Below are positions 36,587 through 47,711 of a stretch of DNA of 64,000 nucleotides, in pieces (the first letter of the stretch is position 1; each line of letters opens with the position of its first letter). Location of the stretch: contig JAOCPU010000010.1 in the NCBI GenBank assembly GCA_035772785.1, positions 496,001 to 560,000 on the forward strand, in the 5' to 3' direction. Origin of the DNA: Phlebiopsis flavidoalba (taxonomy: Eukaryota > Basidiomycota > Agaricomycetes > Polyporales > Phanerochaetaceae). Position numbers and translations under genes: made by a program. The notes below the pieces were generated by a model. That model searched no databases. It saw only the letters and a program-made list of their open reading frames with translations, and was not told where the DNA came from.

Positions 36587-38128
36587 AGAGTGCAGAGAAT
36601 CGATGGCTGCGTCGAACTATTAGGAACGGCAAGGATATTTGTGGGGGCGTGAAGTCCGTGCCACAGGAATCTGGCGTGGACCGCGAGACACACAGACAGA
36701 GTGCGCAAGCGGCACAGGATGGACCCGGCCTCCAAACCCAAGAACTACCGCCAAGCCATAGTACATGGCATGACATGGACTTACCTCTTGGTCCCGCACC
36801 AGTGATCGAGCAGCGGTCTGGCACGCGAGGCGACATAGTAGCTTGCAGTGGCAGCGAGCCTGAAGGTGCTACGTTCCATCTCGGGGATTTGTAGAGGGAT
36901 AATCTGCGGCAAAACGAATATAATAAAGGGGATGTAGGTGGGCCAGGTTGCGGTCAGGCGTCGTGCCCATACGTCAGGAAGAGAACCGCTGTTTATATCG
37001 CCATTCGCCCATCTGCCCATGCGTACGAGCCTCACGGATGCGTCGAGGACGTAGTAGCGAAGAACTGGAGGAGACCGCACCTTCGCATCGCATTTCCGGG
37101 CAGGGACATCCGAAGGGTGAGCCACGGCCCAACCCACATGCGCGTCACGAGCATTGTAATTCGCAAAAATCGGTGTTGGAAAATTAAGACCCTGAAATGA
37201 TCGGCGTTTTTGTGGAAAATTACGAGAGAGACGGAATCAAACGAGGATTGATGGTTGGCCCGCCCCCGAAAATCGCACACACAGCACGAAACTAGGTTCG
37301 GGAGGCGGACCGACGGTTTAAAATCCGATTCCTAGGAAGCTAGCGTGGGAGAGCCCAAGGCCACTCTCTACCAGCCGGGTGTTTCGTTGAGTTGAGCGAA
37401 TCGCTCCGGACATCGCTTCGGAGCACAAATGAAGGACGCGTATGCTAGCAGCAGACGGTCCTTCCTGGACAATGGCAAGGCCAAAGATCGGGAACGCAGA
37501 TGGCAACGCCAGCACCGCAAAAGGGACAGAATCGTCCTAGCCTCTGGTCGAGATAATATATGGCGGATGTAGTAGATTGAATATAACGAGCCAGGGTCCG
37601 ACAGGGAGATCTGGGATGTGTGCAGCACACCGAGAGGCAGAGCGCAAAAAACGCGTCCTCCTGCCTCACCGGCGGGGAGCAGCGAAAAAAGAAAATGCCC
37701 AGCGCAGAAGATTCGACATCCAAGACGTGTGGTGGGAGCACGCGTCACGGATCAGGACAAGTACCGTCCACGGGACCGCTCACGCCTGATCGCAAGACCA
37801 CGATGCAGATCTCAGCGCTCCCGGTTCGTATGTACCGATGTGGGTCTCTGTCCCAGCCGAAAAGGCTTGAAAGACTCCTCGGCCTCGGAAATTTTTCCTG
37901 CGCTTTTGATTACGTGCGTGAGAGAATTTAGGGCCGTAACGAAGCTGGGAACTAGCGTTTGTCGCCCAAGACACGAGACCTTTACCGGCATCCATGCTCC
38001 TCGACCACCACCAACCATGGAGTATTTAACCTCCCCCGCTTCCGCTCCTCTTTTCACCAATTCCACCCCCCTTCTCCTTCAACACCTTCTACCGTTCCCT
38101 CCCACTCACGTCCTCTGACAGCCTCGCC
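36587..38128. other. Divergent intergenic region
   Basis: This lies between the dehydrogenase (-) and the polyol dehydrogenase (+). A minus-strand frame at 36,781-37,137 carries one hydrophobic stretch (WPTYIPFIIFVLPQIIPL), and another at 37,368-37,748 is open but featureless. Neither matches a family I know. The last 110 bp hold the pyrimidine-rich promoter of the polyol dehydrogenase. Confidence 0.4.
38022..38029 (+). promoter_or_regulatory. TATA-like element of the polyol dehydrogenase
   Basis: GTATTTAA lies 100 bp before the ATG at 38,129. It is followed by a C/T-rich tract (38,031-38,125), the common arrangement for well-expressed fungal genes. Assignment is by position and composition only. 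Confidence 0.45.
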
Positions 38129-39636
38129 ATGTCTCCCTCTGTCATCCGCCAACAGACTGCTGTCGTCCTCCACGGTGCTCGTGACCTTCGCGTCGAGCAG
38201 CGGAATATATGGACACCGCAACAGGACCACGTTCAGGTCCAAGTGCAAGCAACCGGCCTTTGCGGTAGTGATCGTGAGTATCTTTCTAGCAGACAGCTTT
38301 AGTTCCATCGCATTTCACCGTTCCCGACATGTTCGGCGACCTCACATTATTATTGTTTTATTCTGAGGCACACGTTTATTTGCCCCTTTATTCCTAATGT
38401 TCTCCCCACCTTCCCCGATTCAGCCGTTGTACCCCCTTAAGTTCACCGAGCAGAACGCTAATCGCCTCCTTTCCGCAGTGCATTACTATCTCCACGGCCG
38501 CAACGGCGACTTTGCACTTCAGGCACCCCTCGTGCTTGGCCACGAGGCAGCTGGCATTGTCACTGCGATTGGCCCGGGGGCAGCGACCTCTGGCCTCCGT
38601 CTCGGCCAGCGCGTTGCCATCGAGGCGGGCATCAAGTGCGGCTCCTGCTCGTACTGCTCAAAGGGCCGTTACAACCTTTGCAAGAACATGCGCTTTGCCT
38701 CTAGCGCCAAAACCTTCCCCCATTTGGACGGCACCCTCCAGGAGCGCATGAACCACCCAGCGAACTGCATCCACCCGTACGTATCGTCGTCTCGCTCTTT
38801 TGACGCACCTCCGCTAACCACCGCGCTGTGCCCTGTAGATTGCCGGACAACGTGTCCTTCGAGCAAGCAGCCCTTGCCGAGCCGCTTTCCGTCCTCATCC
38901 ACGCCTCCCGCCGCGCTAGCATCACCCCATCATCCACCCTCTCCTCCACCTACCAGCCGCCAGAGTCCATTATCGTCCTCGGCGCTGGTGCGATCGGCCT
39001 CCTCGCCTGTGCCCTCGCCCGCACCTACGGCGTCAAGAAGGTCTACGCGATCGACATCAACCGCGCCCGCCTCGACTTCGCGCTCGACAACGGCTTTGCG
39101 GACCGCGTACACTGCCTTCCCCCGCCCTCGCAGACGGACAAGCCCAAGACCGTCGACGAGCAGCTCAAGCGCGCCAAGGAGCTCGCTGACGGTGCGCTCA
39201 AGGAGTTTGGCCTGCTCGAGGAGGGCGGCGCGGAGGTCGTCTACGAGTGCACCGGGGCGGAGCCGTGCATCCAGCAGAGCATCTTCTCGCTCACACCGGT
39301 GCCAAGGTCTGCTTTATCACGGACTTGATGGCGAACCGCCCACACCGTCCGCCGCCTAGCAACGCGCGACGCGCGAGGTCGACGTGGCCTCGCAAGATTC
39401 AGATCAAGCGGACACGCTATACAGAGCGCCCGACCGCTTGCCGGAGAGGTTCGTGGCCGCACGGAGCATCAGCAAAGCTCGTGAAGCCACCGCATCCGGT
39501 GAGGACAGCAAAGAAGGCGTTCGAGCTCTCGCGCGCGGGCCCCCGCCACCCCCCGACAGGACAAGGGCACATGGTCTCAAGTCGTCGCGGGCACGACCAC
39601 CGATGACGACGAGCCGAGCGTCAAAACCGATGGATG
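38129..39636 (+). CDS. Zinc-dependent medium-chain polyol dehydrogenase (xylitol/sorbitol dehydrogenase type)
   Basis: This is an NAD-linked MDR enzyme that oxidises a polyol such as xylitol or sorbitol to a ketose. MSPSVIRQQTAVVLHGARDL (ATG 38,129) leads to the catalytic zinc Cys in GLCGSD. A 205-bp intron (about 38,275-38,479) follows, then LHYYLHGRNGDF, PLVLGHEAAGIV (zinc His/Glu), GLRLGQRVAIEAG and the structural zinc loop CGSCSYCSKGRYNLC. A 62-bp intron (38,777-38,838) precedes LPDNVSFEQAALAEPLSVLI, the Rossmann GxGxxG in VLGAGAIGLLACALARTYG, and YAIDINRARLDFA, whose acidic residue after beta-2 favours NAD over NADP. EVVYECTGAEPCIQQSIF is clean up to about 39,295; beyond it the last 110 codons are scattered over frames (REVDV, DTLYRAP, KKAFEL). 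The first two-thirds is intact. The 3' end is approximate. Confidence 0.88.
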
Positions 39637-41475
39637 GAGCGTCGCGGCGCCCACACGCGCCCTTCTCGTCCTCTGCTGTCGATCGGGACTCGCCGAGCCC
39701 TTGGCAACAATAGTCATAAACACCACATTAGTAACAGCCTGCTCCTCCAGCCACGACTCTCGAACTTCGGCACGCCATCGTCTGTGAGCCATATAAACGC
39801 CGCGCAAAAAGGATCCCCCGGCCGGCGTATCAATTAATCGTATCGTTCATAGTCTGTCGTTCGCCTGCCCCCTGCCGTACTTTATTATTCCACCACTACA
39901 AGTCCGGACTTCAGGTCTCGGAGCAAGCAATTTGTATAGGTTAAAAAAATCGCATTACAAGAGCCTCTCTCCAGTTGTCTGTTGTTTCACCGTAGTATCC
40001 ACTCATTGAATCCAAAACTGAATTCCAAATAGATCATTACATACGACATCTGTGATGCGCTGATGAACTTGAAGACGCCTATCGGAACGGCCGTAGGATG
40101 CGCGGGAAGCTCTCAGCCCGACTCCGCGATCGACCTTCTCGCCATGCAGCGGCTGAAAGGGTCCACCCTATCAGATACGCGACGCACACGTCTCCTGCGG
40201 AACACCCAGGTCAGCCCCCGCGGCCAGCCTGAGCACGCCCCCGCGCACAAATCAGTTGCTTGCTCATGCGCACCTATCCCGTCATCCGCGATCGCTCGAC
40301 TGACACACACGCCCGACAATACAGCCGTAGGAGCCGCTTCGCCAGCTTCGCCACCGACACGCCAGCCGCGCACGTCGCGCATGAGGCGCGACGCGGGCAG
40401 CCGCAATATGCAATAGCCGCGCACGAAACAGACGCGCGAGCCCCCCGGTTATGATACATGCGCGCACACTGGCACCCGGCCCGGGTATTGCAGCGCGGCC
40501 TTATGCTGGGAGCGCATTCCCACGTTGCCGCTGCCCGTGGGGGAGACACCGACGCAGACGCCAGGCAGGAACTGGGGTATATCGCCTGGGCGTGTGTGAG
40601 GCTGATAGCTGCCTGGGCCCTCCCGTTCTCGCGAGAATACCCGCAGATTTGAAAGCTACGCTGTTCGCACCGCACCATTTCTGTCAGTGTTCACCGTGAC
40701 CTTCGCCTTTCAGCGTTTCTCTCCCGCGTCCAGTCCTCGCGGGTGCTCGTTTCCCAAGTACAGTCAAGAGCAGCCGGTAAGGAGTGAGAAGAGCGCGGCG
40801 GCTTCGCCCAGACGTTGATCTGTTCGCCTGCTGTAGGAGTACGATTGGCTAGATGGGGCGTTGTAGACGAATACGTCCCCCGGAGAATGTAGAAGCCGAT
40901 GGAAAAGAGCAAAGGACCATGGCACAGCGCGTCCATCATGCCAGGAAGAGGCAATTTCCACGGGGCGGCGCGGAAGTGGTGAACGGCCCTGGGCAGGGGC
41001 CACATGTCCTGGCACCTGAACCAACGTCCATCCGTGATTCTCAGAGCTTCGACTCGAAGATAAACTCTGGTATGTCGCAATTTCGTGGTGGCTGGCACAG
41101 CGTTAGAAGAATCTCTTATGTCACCGTCCGATCGGAGCATCGAAGGGAACGTCGGACCAGTTCGAGATGCACATCAGCGAGGGTCATTTAAGGCGTGAAC
41201 ACAGCTGCAAGATCACCCCAGGATCAATACACGCGCTTGGTCCAGTGCTTAATGGCGCATGAGCATCGTACATCGAACAAACAGAGGCCACGCTGTGCGT
41301 TGAGACAGCTGAGGAAGATTTCGGAGCTGCAAACGATTAGAACGTCCGCAGCCTCAGGAGCGAGACCAAGGAGGGACCGCGCGTTCGCGTGAAAAAAGGT
41401 ATGAGAGGGGTAATACGACAAAGGAGCTCAGCACGTCGTGCTCGGCTGTTGCGGCAGTGCTATCAACGGTCCTTC

Positions 41476-41590
41476 CCGACTTTGTTTATTTCTTCCTTTC
41501 TCTTCTCTCTCTCCCTCAATCTCTTCTTCTCCTCTCTCCCCAGGGCTGCTTCTTGCCACCTTTCTCCTCCCCCCTTCCCTCCTCATTCCA
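41476..41590 (+). other. Polypyrimidine tract
   Basis: The stretch is almost only C and T on the plus strand, interrupted by CCCCAGGG and short purine spots. Such tracts often precede transcription starts of strongly expressed fungal genes, but no coding region that I recognise follows. Confidence 0.5.
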
Positions 41591-44500
41591 AAGACTACCC
41601 AAAGAAAGAGAGCGAAAATTTCTCGTAAGTGTCGTGGACGGCAAATAACATCGGGATACGTAACGTATGGTGTTATCCACCCAATTGAAGGTCCTCAACT
41701 GCGTCAGAGTTCTCTGGGCCTTGAGGTGGGCTGGTCAGGTGTGTCATTACATACCGGTTGCTCATCGTCGCCGCATGTAACGCACTCGCTTTGTGGAATG
41801 GATGAAATGTACGCATGTCATCCGTCAGATGCGCCTCGCGTCCTACTCGGTCCTCGGGCCTACATCAAAAAGTGAGTGGCGCTTTGCTCAACATGTGTTA
41901 CGCGACATATAGTATGCCGTCGCCCCTAGTACTTCGTTTTGAGGACTTCTTTTGCTGTAGAAGAGCCATACCTGGGAACATAGATACGTGAAGCTTGTTT
42001 TCGGAAAGCTCGCGCCGCGAGCACGGAGAGCGAACAAAGCTTGCCGGTTCGGAATCTCAGCGGCGGCAGACACAATAGCGGTCATCAGCCAACGTGAAGA
42101 TTTGCGCGAAGAGCCTTCACATAGGAACGGGAACGAGGCGTCGTGGTTACTGCGTCCGGGCTGGGGCGCAGCGCTGGGAAACGGGTAACCTTAAAGTCTG
42201 CTTGTCGTCCACACTGCGCTTCGCAGTCGCCGTCCTCGTCTTCGCTATCGGGACTGGTGTCTATTCGCGGAGTCTACCTTCCTGTCGCGATGAGAAGCGG
42301 CGACACGGTCAGGGCGTTCGGCCCGTACTTGCTCCTCACACAGGATAATGGATTACAACTGCAATGCTGAACAAGTGCTGAATACCGACGCCTCAGCGTT
42401 GAGCAATGATGAAATAGCGCAAAAAGGAATAGGCTTTACCTTTCGTCGAAGTGACCATAATAATGTACGAAGAATCGGGACCATCTGAGTCGGTGGGTCA
42501 CATGAAACATCCTTCCTCATGTTACAGGACAACCCCGCGGATTACGAGCTTTTCTTCTTTCGCTACAACGATATGGCAGTTCCCACAGGACTCCTGAACA
42601 CACTGTTTGCTCGCTGGGGTGAAGTAGATCCGCTGTTAACCGTTCTGATGGCGTTACAAGACACAGATCTTTGGGTCGTCGTCAATCGGAGGATGGGTCC
42701 GGTTCCTGTTTACGCGGGAACTCCCTGGTCTTGGGGAGTCGGACGCGACGGAGGCCACTCGATGAGGCTATCGAGCGCCACAAAGAACGTGTCGCTGCAC
42801 CTTTGTACGGATTCATTGAGGCAGGCAAGCGCCCGAGGCGGCGCGCTACATCGAGTGATTACTCGCGATCAATCGCTAGGGCCTGTCATGCCGTGCTAGC
42901 CCTTAATCAAGGGCCGGGCGGCCCACGAGCCTTCACGGCGGAAATGAATCCTCGGATGGCGGATCTATGGTCGCGATGGCCAAGGTGGCCTCGTCGGGAG
43001 ATGGGCGCCCGCGAGATGCACTGGAAGGCCACGTCCAGAGATTGAGTCTGCGGTCGGGTGCCAGATGGTGACGAATGTCGGCGGGAGTAGGTGTGTCAGA
43101 CTCTTCGTAGATCCACTCTTGGAAGTGCGCTGCGTCATCTTCGCGCAGAGGTCATGACCGTGGGCCGCAGAGTCAGAATCGTGCTCTTTACACCGAGTAG
43201 AGGAAGCCCAATGATCAGTGCGGCTCGAGTGCGAGTCTATGGGGCTCGGGCCTGAACATGTGCAGTGGCTCCTTCATGTTAGTTCACTCGTTTCCAACGG
43301 AAGATCTTTGGCCAGATGGCGTTGTGCACACGACCCCCTTCGACACGCCCCTGGTATGCTCCTGCTGAACTTTAAATTGGCAATTGGTTCTAATGGTTTC
43401 TCGGTTCGCTAAGTGGCGTGGCGTTGTTTGCCATTGCCCATTCCGATATGGACACTCTGCGCAGCACAATTTTAGGAGAAACTCGACGTGCATTGCACTG
43501 AATAGTACGTCCTGATACTCACTGCGGTAGCAATGGGGCTATGTCGAACTGCTATGTTTTGGCTGGGTGCGGACCGGTTTCCTCGCTAACTGCGGGGCAG
43601 ATTTGCAATTGCCATCTGCGATAATCATTGATCTGTTCGGAAGAGAACTGTCTGATCACGTGTGTCGTCTGAGACTTGCATTCAGTGCTGATCAGTACTT
43701 GTTACATCGCTCGTTCGTAAAACAGCTGTCTCATTGGGAACAAATCGAGGGGACTACCGGTCGGTGAACCCATTTACTGGTCCCGCTATACTGTAACCTA
43801 TGAACTGGCTTTCTGCAGGCGGCGATCGGTCTACATATCCATGGGTTTTTTGTGGCGTTGCATTCAGGAAGAAGCAGGGCAGTTTCAACAATGAGTGGAA
43901 GCGATTATTGCGCGGGACATATAACATCCCTAACCGACCTCGTGTATGTCCCTGTGGTGTTGGTGTCTGTGCTGAAAACATTAAGCGGTGGGGCTCCAGC
44001 TTGATGCAAACGCCTTCCACGCGTGATCAACCCTTGATAGTTTAACTTAAGCGAACATGAGAAAGCTGAAAACAGAACATACTTTGCGTCCATTACTCAT
44101 GGATATTTCTGGGGCACTTATAAAACGCCCACAATATTCTGACTCACCGAGTTCCCTGCGCATACACCGATTAGGCGTTTGCAGAATGATTCCAGTCTTG
44201 ACCTGTTTCAACTGTATACCCGAAATGCAGAATGTTATTCGCTTGAATACGTCGGGTATCGATTCGAGTGCAATCTCGGATTTATAAATAAAATTAGACT
44301 GTACAGCCACTACCGACGGCCGTGAATATGTCAATTAGGAATTATCCCTTTCGTCATACCCGATAAGATCGTACTGAGACGTCCCTACTCTGCACATTCA
44401 GGCAGTCCAGCAAAAAGGAGTTCCATTGCTCACAACCACTAGGGGGTTTGTAAAGTAACCGAGAATGGCTGGTGCGCTGAAGGACGGAAAGGCATCGATG

Positions 44501-45416
44501 ATGATAAACCGTGTCAACCTCTCCTGCTGCTCACCTACAAGCATTTTTGATGAATACCTGCAAAGGAGCAGATGACATAAGAGGGGCAGGTCTCGCCAGA
44601 GGAGCTGGGACCAACTCTAAGCCTGTGAGCGTATGGACGGTGGATCTGCGAAGCAAGTCCGACGCTGGAGGCGCGAACATACGGACCATGTTACGAGAAC
44701 GACTTCTGAGTCCCTCCGCGGGGGGGGGGGTGCGGCGACGCCGCAGACTTTCCTCCCGTATTCACGCCTTTTGTATCCGCCTTTGCGCCTATTCGACCTC
44801 TACTGCAAGGAGGGCTAGATGGAGGCAGTGTAAGGCCTAAGAGGTGACTTGTACGCGCGGACACTTATTCCGCGAAGGTCTATCTCACATTGTATTCTTC
44901 CCCACGAAGCAATATGCTTTGCACGGTGTTCGGATGCTTCCCGAAGCTTTGTGGACTAAAGCTCCCCAAGAAAACGGACGTGTTGGTGGCTCGTCAGTTC
45001 CCTCGTTGTACGTCCAAGCCGAGGTTCCAAGCCGACGAGCAGACCTTCGTCGATAGTATGTACTGCTGCCAAATGCAGACAAGAAGTAAACCAATGAAGC
45101 CAACAGAGACAACACGAAATGAAGTAGAGGCGTTGCCAACGCAGATATGTCTCTGAGGCCTGAGAGACCTGAGTTGCTACGATAGATGGTTGTATAGAAT
45201 TTATATCGGCATTTGCTTGCAAAGAGGACGACAGTGAAGATAGCCAGGAGTTTGGAGTCGTTGTCGTTCGCCGACTGCATTTGGGCCCGTTGAGATTGCT
45301 GCTCACCACATTAGCTATGTAAGTACCGGTCGTCTCCCCTGCGGTGTGACATCGAGTGCATTAAGGGCAAGATATAGACATGAAGCACATAGGGACTATG
45401 GCGCCTGCATGCGGTG

Positions 45417-45446
45417 TTTTTTTTTTTTTTAACATTTTTTTTTTTT
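45417..45446 (+). repeat. Two poly-T runs (14 and 12 bases) separated by AACA
   Basis: T14 at 45,417-45,430, then AACA, then T12 at 45,435-45,446. They border an AT-rich stretch reaching about 46,000 that differs in composition from its surroundings and encodes nothing I recognise apart from an open minus frame (45,429-45,740) rich in Lys and Arg. It might be the A-tail of a reverse-strand retroelement or part of a non-autonomous element; no terminal repeats were found. Confidence 0.4.
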
Positions 45447-46120
45447 CCTCGCATTCGGCTTTGCGGCAGGCAGCGGCTGCAGCCATGCCACGGCGCCGGC
45501 ATGTGCTACACATGGGATATCCCTGACAGCCCCAAAATTTGGTGCAGGTTTTGTCGGCTTCCTACGTTCCACTTTTTGCCCACGTAATTGTGAGATCTTT
45601 TTCTCGTAGAACTTCAGCCACGTATTTTTCCAAACAAAAATAGCCCCATGCAAAATATCAAGAAGGAGGCGTCTCAGGCCATTTCTGGCCACAGATTTTC
45701 GGCCATTTTGCTTTGGATAATTTTCCACCAAGCGACTCATTCCTTTGCTATTTATATTATTGGAGCCATGGGTCCTGGCGTGGTAACTTGCAGGTCATGC
45801 TCACAAGTTTTATAATCTATGAGTATAGCTTTCGAGAAAGCGAATGTCAAATTTGAATCTGTCGATCAGTGTTCACAATTTGAATGCGCATCACGGTGGT
45901 CATTTCTAAATGGGTAAAAAAAAACACTCACAAAAAACACGCTCAGAGATTACACTAGATAAAAAATTAACACACAAGAAGCGTCACAATCTATCTGTGT
46001 CGGTCCGTGACCGCGGTCAACAGTACAGCGGCACTTTCTAGATAGCGCACACCGAGCCAAACTGAATGCTACGACTGAATCCCGCCAGGGCCTTCAACGA
46101 TGTATTGACAGGCGCGTAAA

Positions 46121-46156
46121 CACGGGTGTGACGACACGACCCCTGTCACACCCGTG
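46121..46156. promoter_or_regulatory. Perfect 12-bp inverted repeat upstream of thymidylate synthase
   Basis: Arm CACGGGTGTGAC (46,121-46,132) and its exact reverse complement GTCACACCCGTG (46,145-46,156) are separated by 12 bases. The second arm ends 59 bp before the ATG. Beside it lie GGCGCGTAAA (46,111-46,120) and TGCGCGATTGGC (46,161-46,172); the latter contains an inverted CCAAT. CGCG cores resemble MBF/E2F-type cell-cycle boxes, which control thymidylate synthase in yeast, but the match is partial. Regulatory function is inferred from position. Confidence 0.45.
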
Positions 46157-46215
46157 ACTCTGCGCGATTGGCTACGCCCGCGGCGCGCGCCATCTCTCCC
46201 TCAGACTGAACAACC

Positions 46216-47178
46216 ATGACCACCGCTGCACACGACGAACAACAGTATCTCACTCTCATTCGTGTGAGGTCATTGCGACTGGCGATGTACGACCAGATCG
46301 TACTGGCACTGGGACACTATCCCTCTTCGCACCACCAAACCTGCGTTTCTCCCTCGCGGACTCGACGCTGCCTCTTCTCACCACCAAGCGCACCTTCATG
46401 CGCGGCATCCTTGAAGAACTGCTATGGTTTGTCAACGGCGCAACAGACTCTAAGCTACTTTCGGATATAAAGGGGTCAAGATTTGGGACGGTAACGGGTC
46501 GAAGGAGTTCTTGGAAAAGCGAGGCTTGGGTCATCGCCGAGAGGGCGACCTAGGGCCAGTGTATGGCTTCCAATGGAGACACTTTGGCGCCAAGTACGAC
46601 GACTGTGACAAGGACTACTCTGGGCTTGGAGTGGACCAGCTGAGAGAGTGCATCCGGAAGATCAAAGAGGATCCTACGGATCGTAGGATCATCCTCAGTT
46701 GCATGGAATCCCGCAGGTGAGCATACATCTCCCTGGCTGCTATCCCCTGCGCTTACACCAGCATACAGATATACCTCAGATGGCCCTACCACCTTGTCAC
46801 ATGATGTGCCAATTCTACGTCCACCTCCCAGCTTCGCCAGCAGAAAAACCCAAGCTCTCCTGTCTTATGTACCAACGCTCTGCGGACCTCGGTCTCGGCA
46901 TTCCATTCAACATCGCTTCCTACGCCTTACTCACACACATGGTCGCACATGTGACGGGTACAGAGCCCAAGGAGCTGGTTATCCAGCTGGGTGACGCACA
47001 CGTTTATCGCGACCCAACGTCGATGCTCTCAAGGTCCAGCTCGAGCGCGAGCCGAGGCCGTTCCCGAAACTCCGTTGGAAGAGGCAAGTCGAGGACATCG
47101 ATGACTGTCAAGAGTGAGGACTTCTTGGTTGAAGGGTATAACCCACATCCCAGTATTGCCATGAAAATGAGCGTGTAG
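46216..47178 (+). CDS. CDC21: Thymidylate synthase
   Basis: The enzyme methylates dUMP to dTMP with methylene-tetrahydrofolate, the only de novo route to thymidylate. ATG 46,216 gives [16 protein letters not shown]. After a two-base insertion (GT, about 46,264) come [52 protein letters not shown], an inserted AT (46,465-46,468), [19 protein letters not shown] and [16 protein letters not shown]. An inserted T breaks RIILSAWNPAD just before a 52-bp intron (46,717-46,768). The second exon has the catalytic Cys in [14 protein letters not shown] and then [20 protein letters not shown]. Two inserted bases spoil [13 protein letters not shown] and one inserted base restores the frame before [15 protein letters not shown] and the stop. 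All catalytic motifs survive, and all five changes are insertions, so this is probably a working gene with consensus errors. Confidence 0.93.
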
Positions 47179-47711
47179 ACATGTTCAAAACGGTGATCTC
47201 TTGTACCTATCAGGACTTTTGTCGTGTTTTGCTTATGATTTGTAATCTCAGTTTCGAGAATAATGTTCTACCACCCCAGTCTTCTAAGTAACCATCCAGT
47301 GTGTAACAAGTGGACTGATTTTTGGCAGTGAAAGTGCGTCAATTATTCGTATAGGGTATAATAAATGGAATCTGTACGAGATAAAAATATGATAATACAC
47401 TACTCAGACTCCAAGAATTGATCAACTATTTGCTACAATGAGGTTCCCACGAGGCAGTGCAACTAACGATACAGATGATAGCAATACTCGATACACAAGG
47501 AAAAGGACCATATGATGTATATATGGTGGGAAAATGACCGGAAAGCATGGCGAGAAGAATGTAGTGCCATTTGTCCATGACGGCGGGGGTGAGATATGCA
47601 AACCTGATCTCGCGGAGAAGAGAAATGGCCACAGAAGCACGTTTCATCTACACAGGAATTCAGTTCCACAACGCCGCGGTTTATGACTAAAACATACCGT
47701 GAAATCCATAC
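47179..47711. other. Intergenic between convergent genes
   Basis: This is the 3' flank of thymidylate synthase (+) and of the large unknown gene (-). A 73-codon minus frame (47,426-47,647) is hydrophobic in part (LLREIRFAYLTPAV) but has no recognised match and may be non-coding. Confidence 0.4.

Larger units (their letters stand above)
39637..46120. other. 6.5 kb region without an assignable gene
   Basis: No family recognised. Contents: a GC-rich block with overlapping open frames (40,060-40,700); a pyrimidine tract (41,476-41,590); an open frame at 42,519-42,899 (+) with ordinary composition (DNPADYELFFFRYNDMAV, LLTVLMALQDTDLWVVVNRR) that continues in another frame to about 43,040; a short membrane-like frame at 44,885-45,280 (-); an 11-base G run at 44,720-44,730; and an AT-rich, poly-T-bearing stretch from 45,400 to 46,000. 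The 42.5-43.0 kb frames are the best candidate for a real but unidentified gene. Confidence 0.35.
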
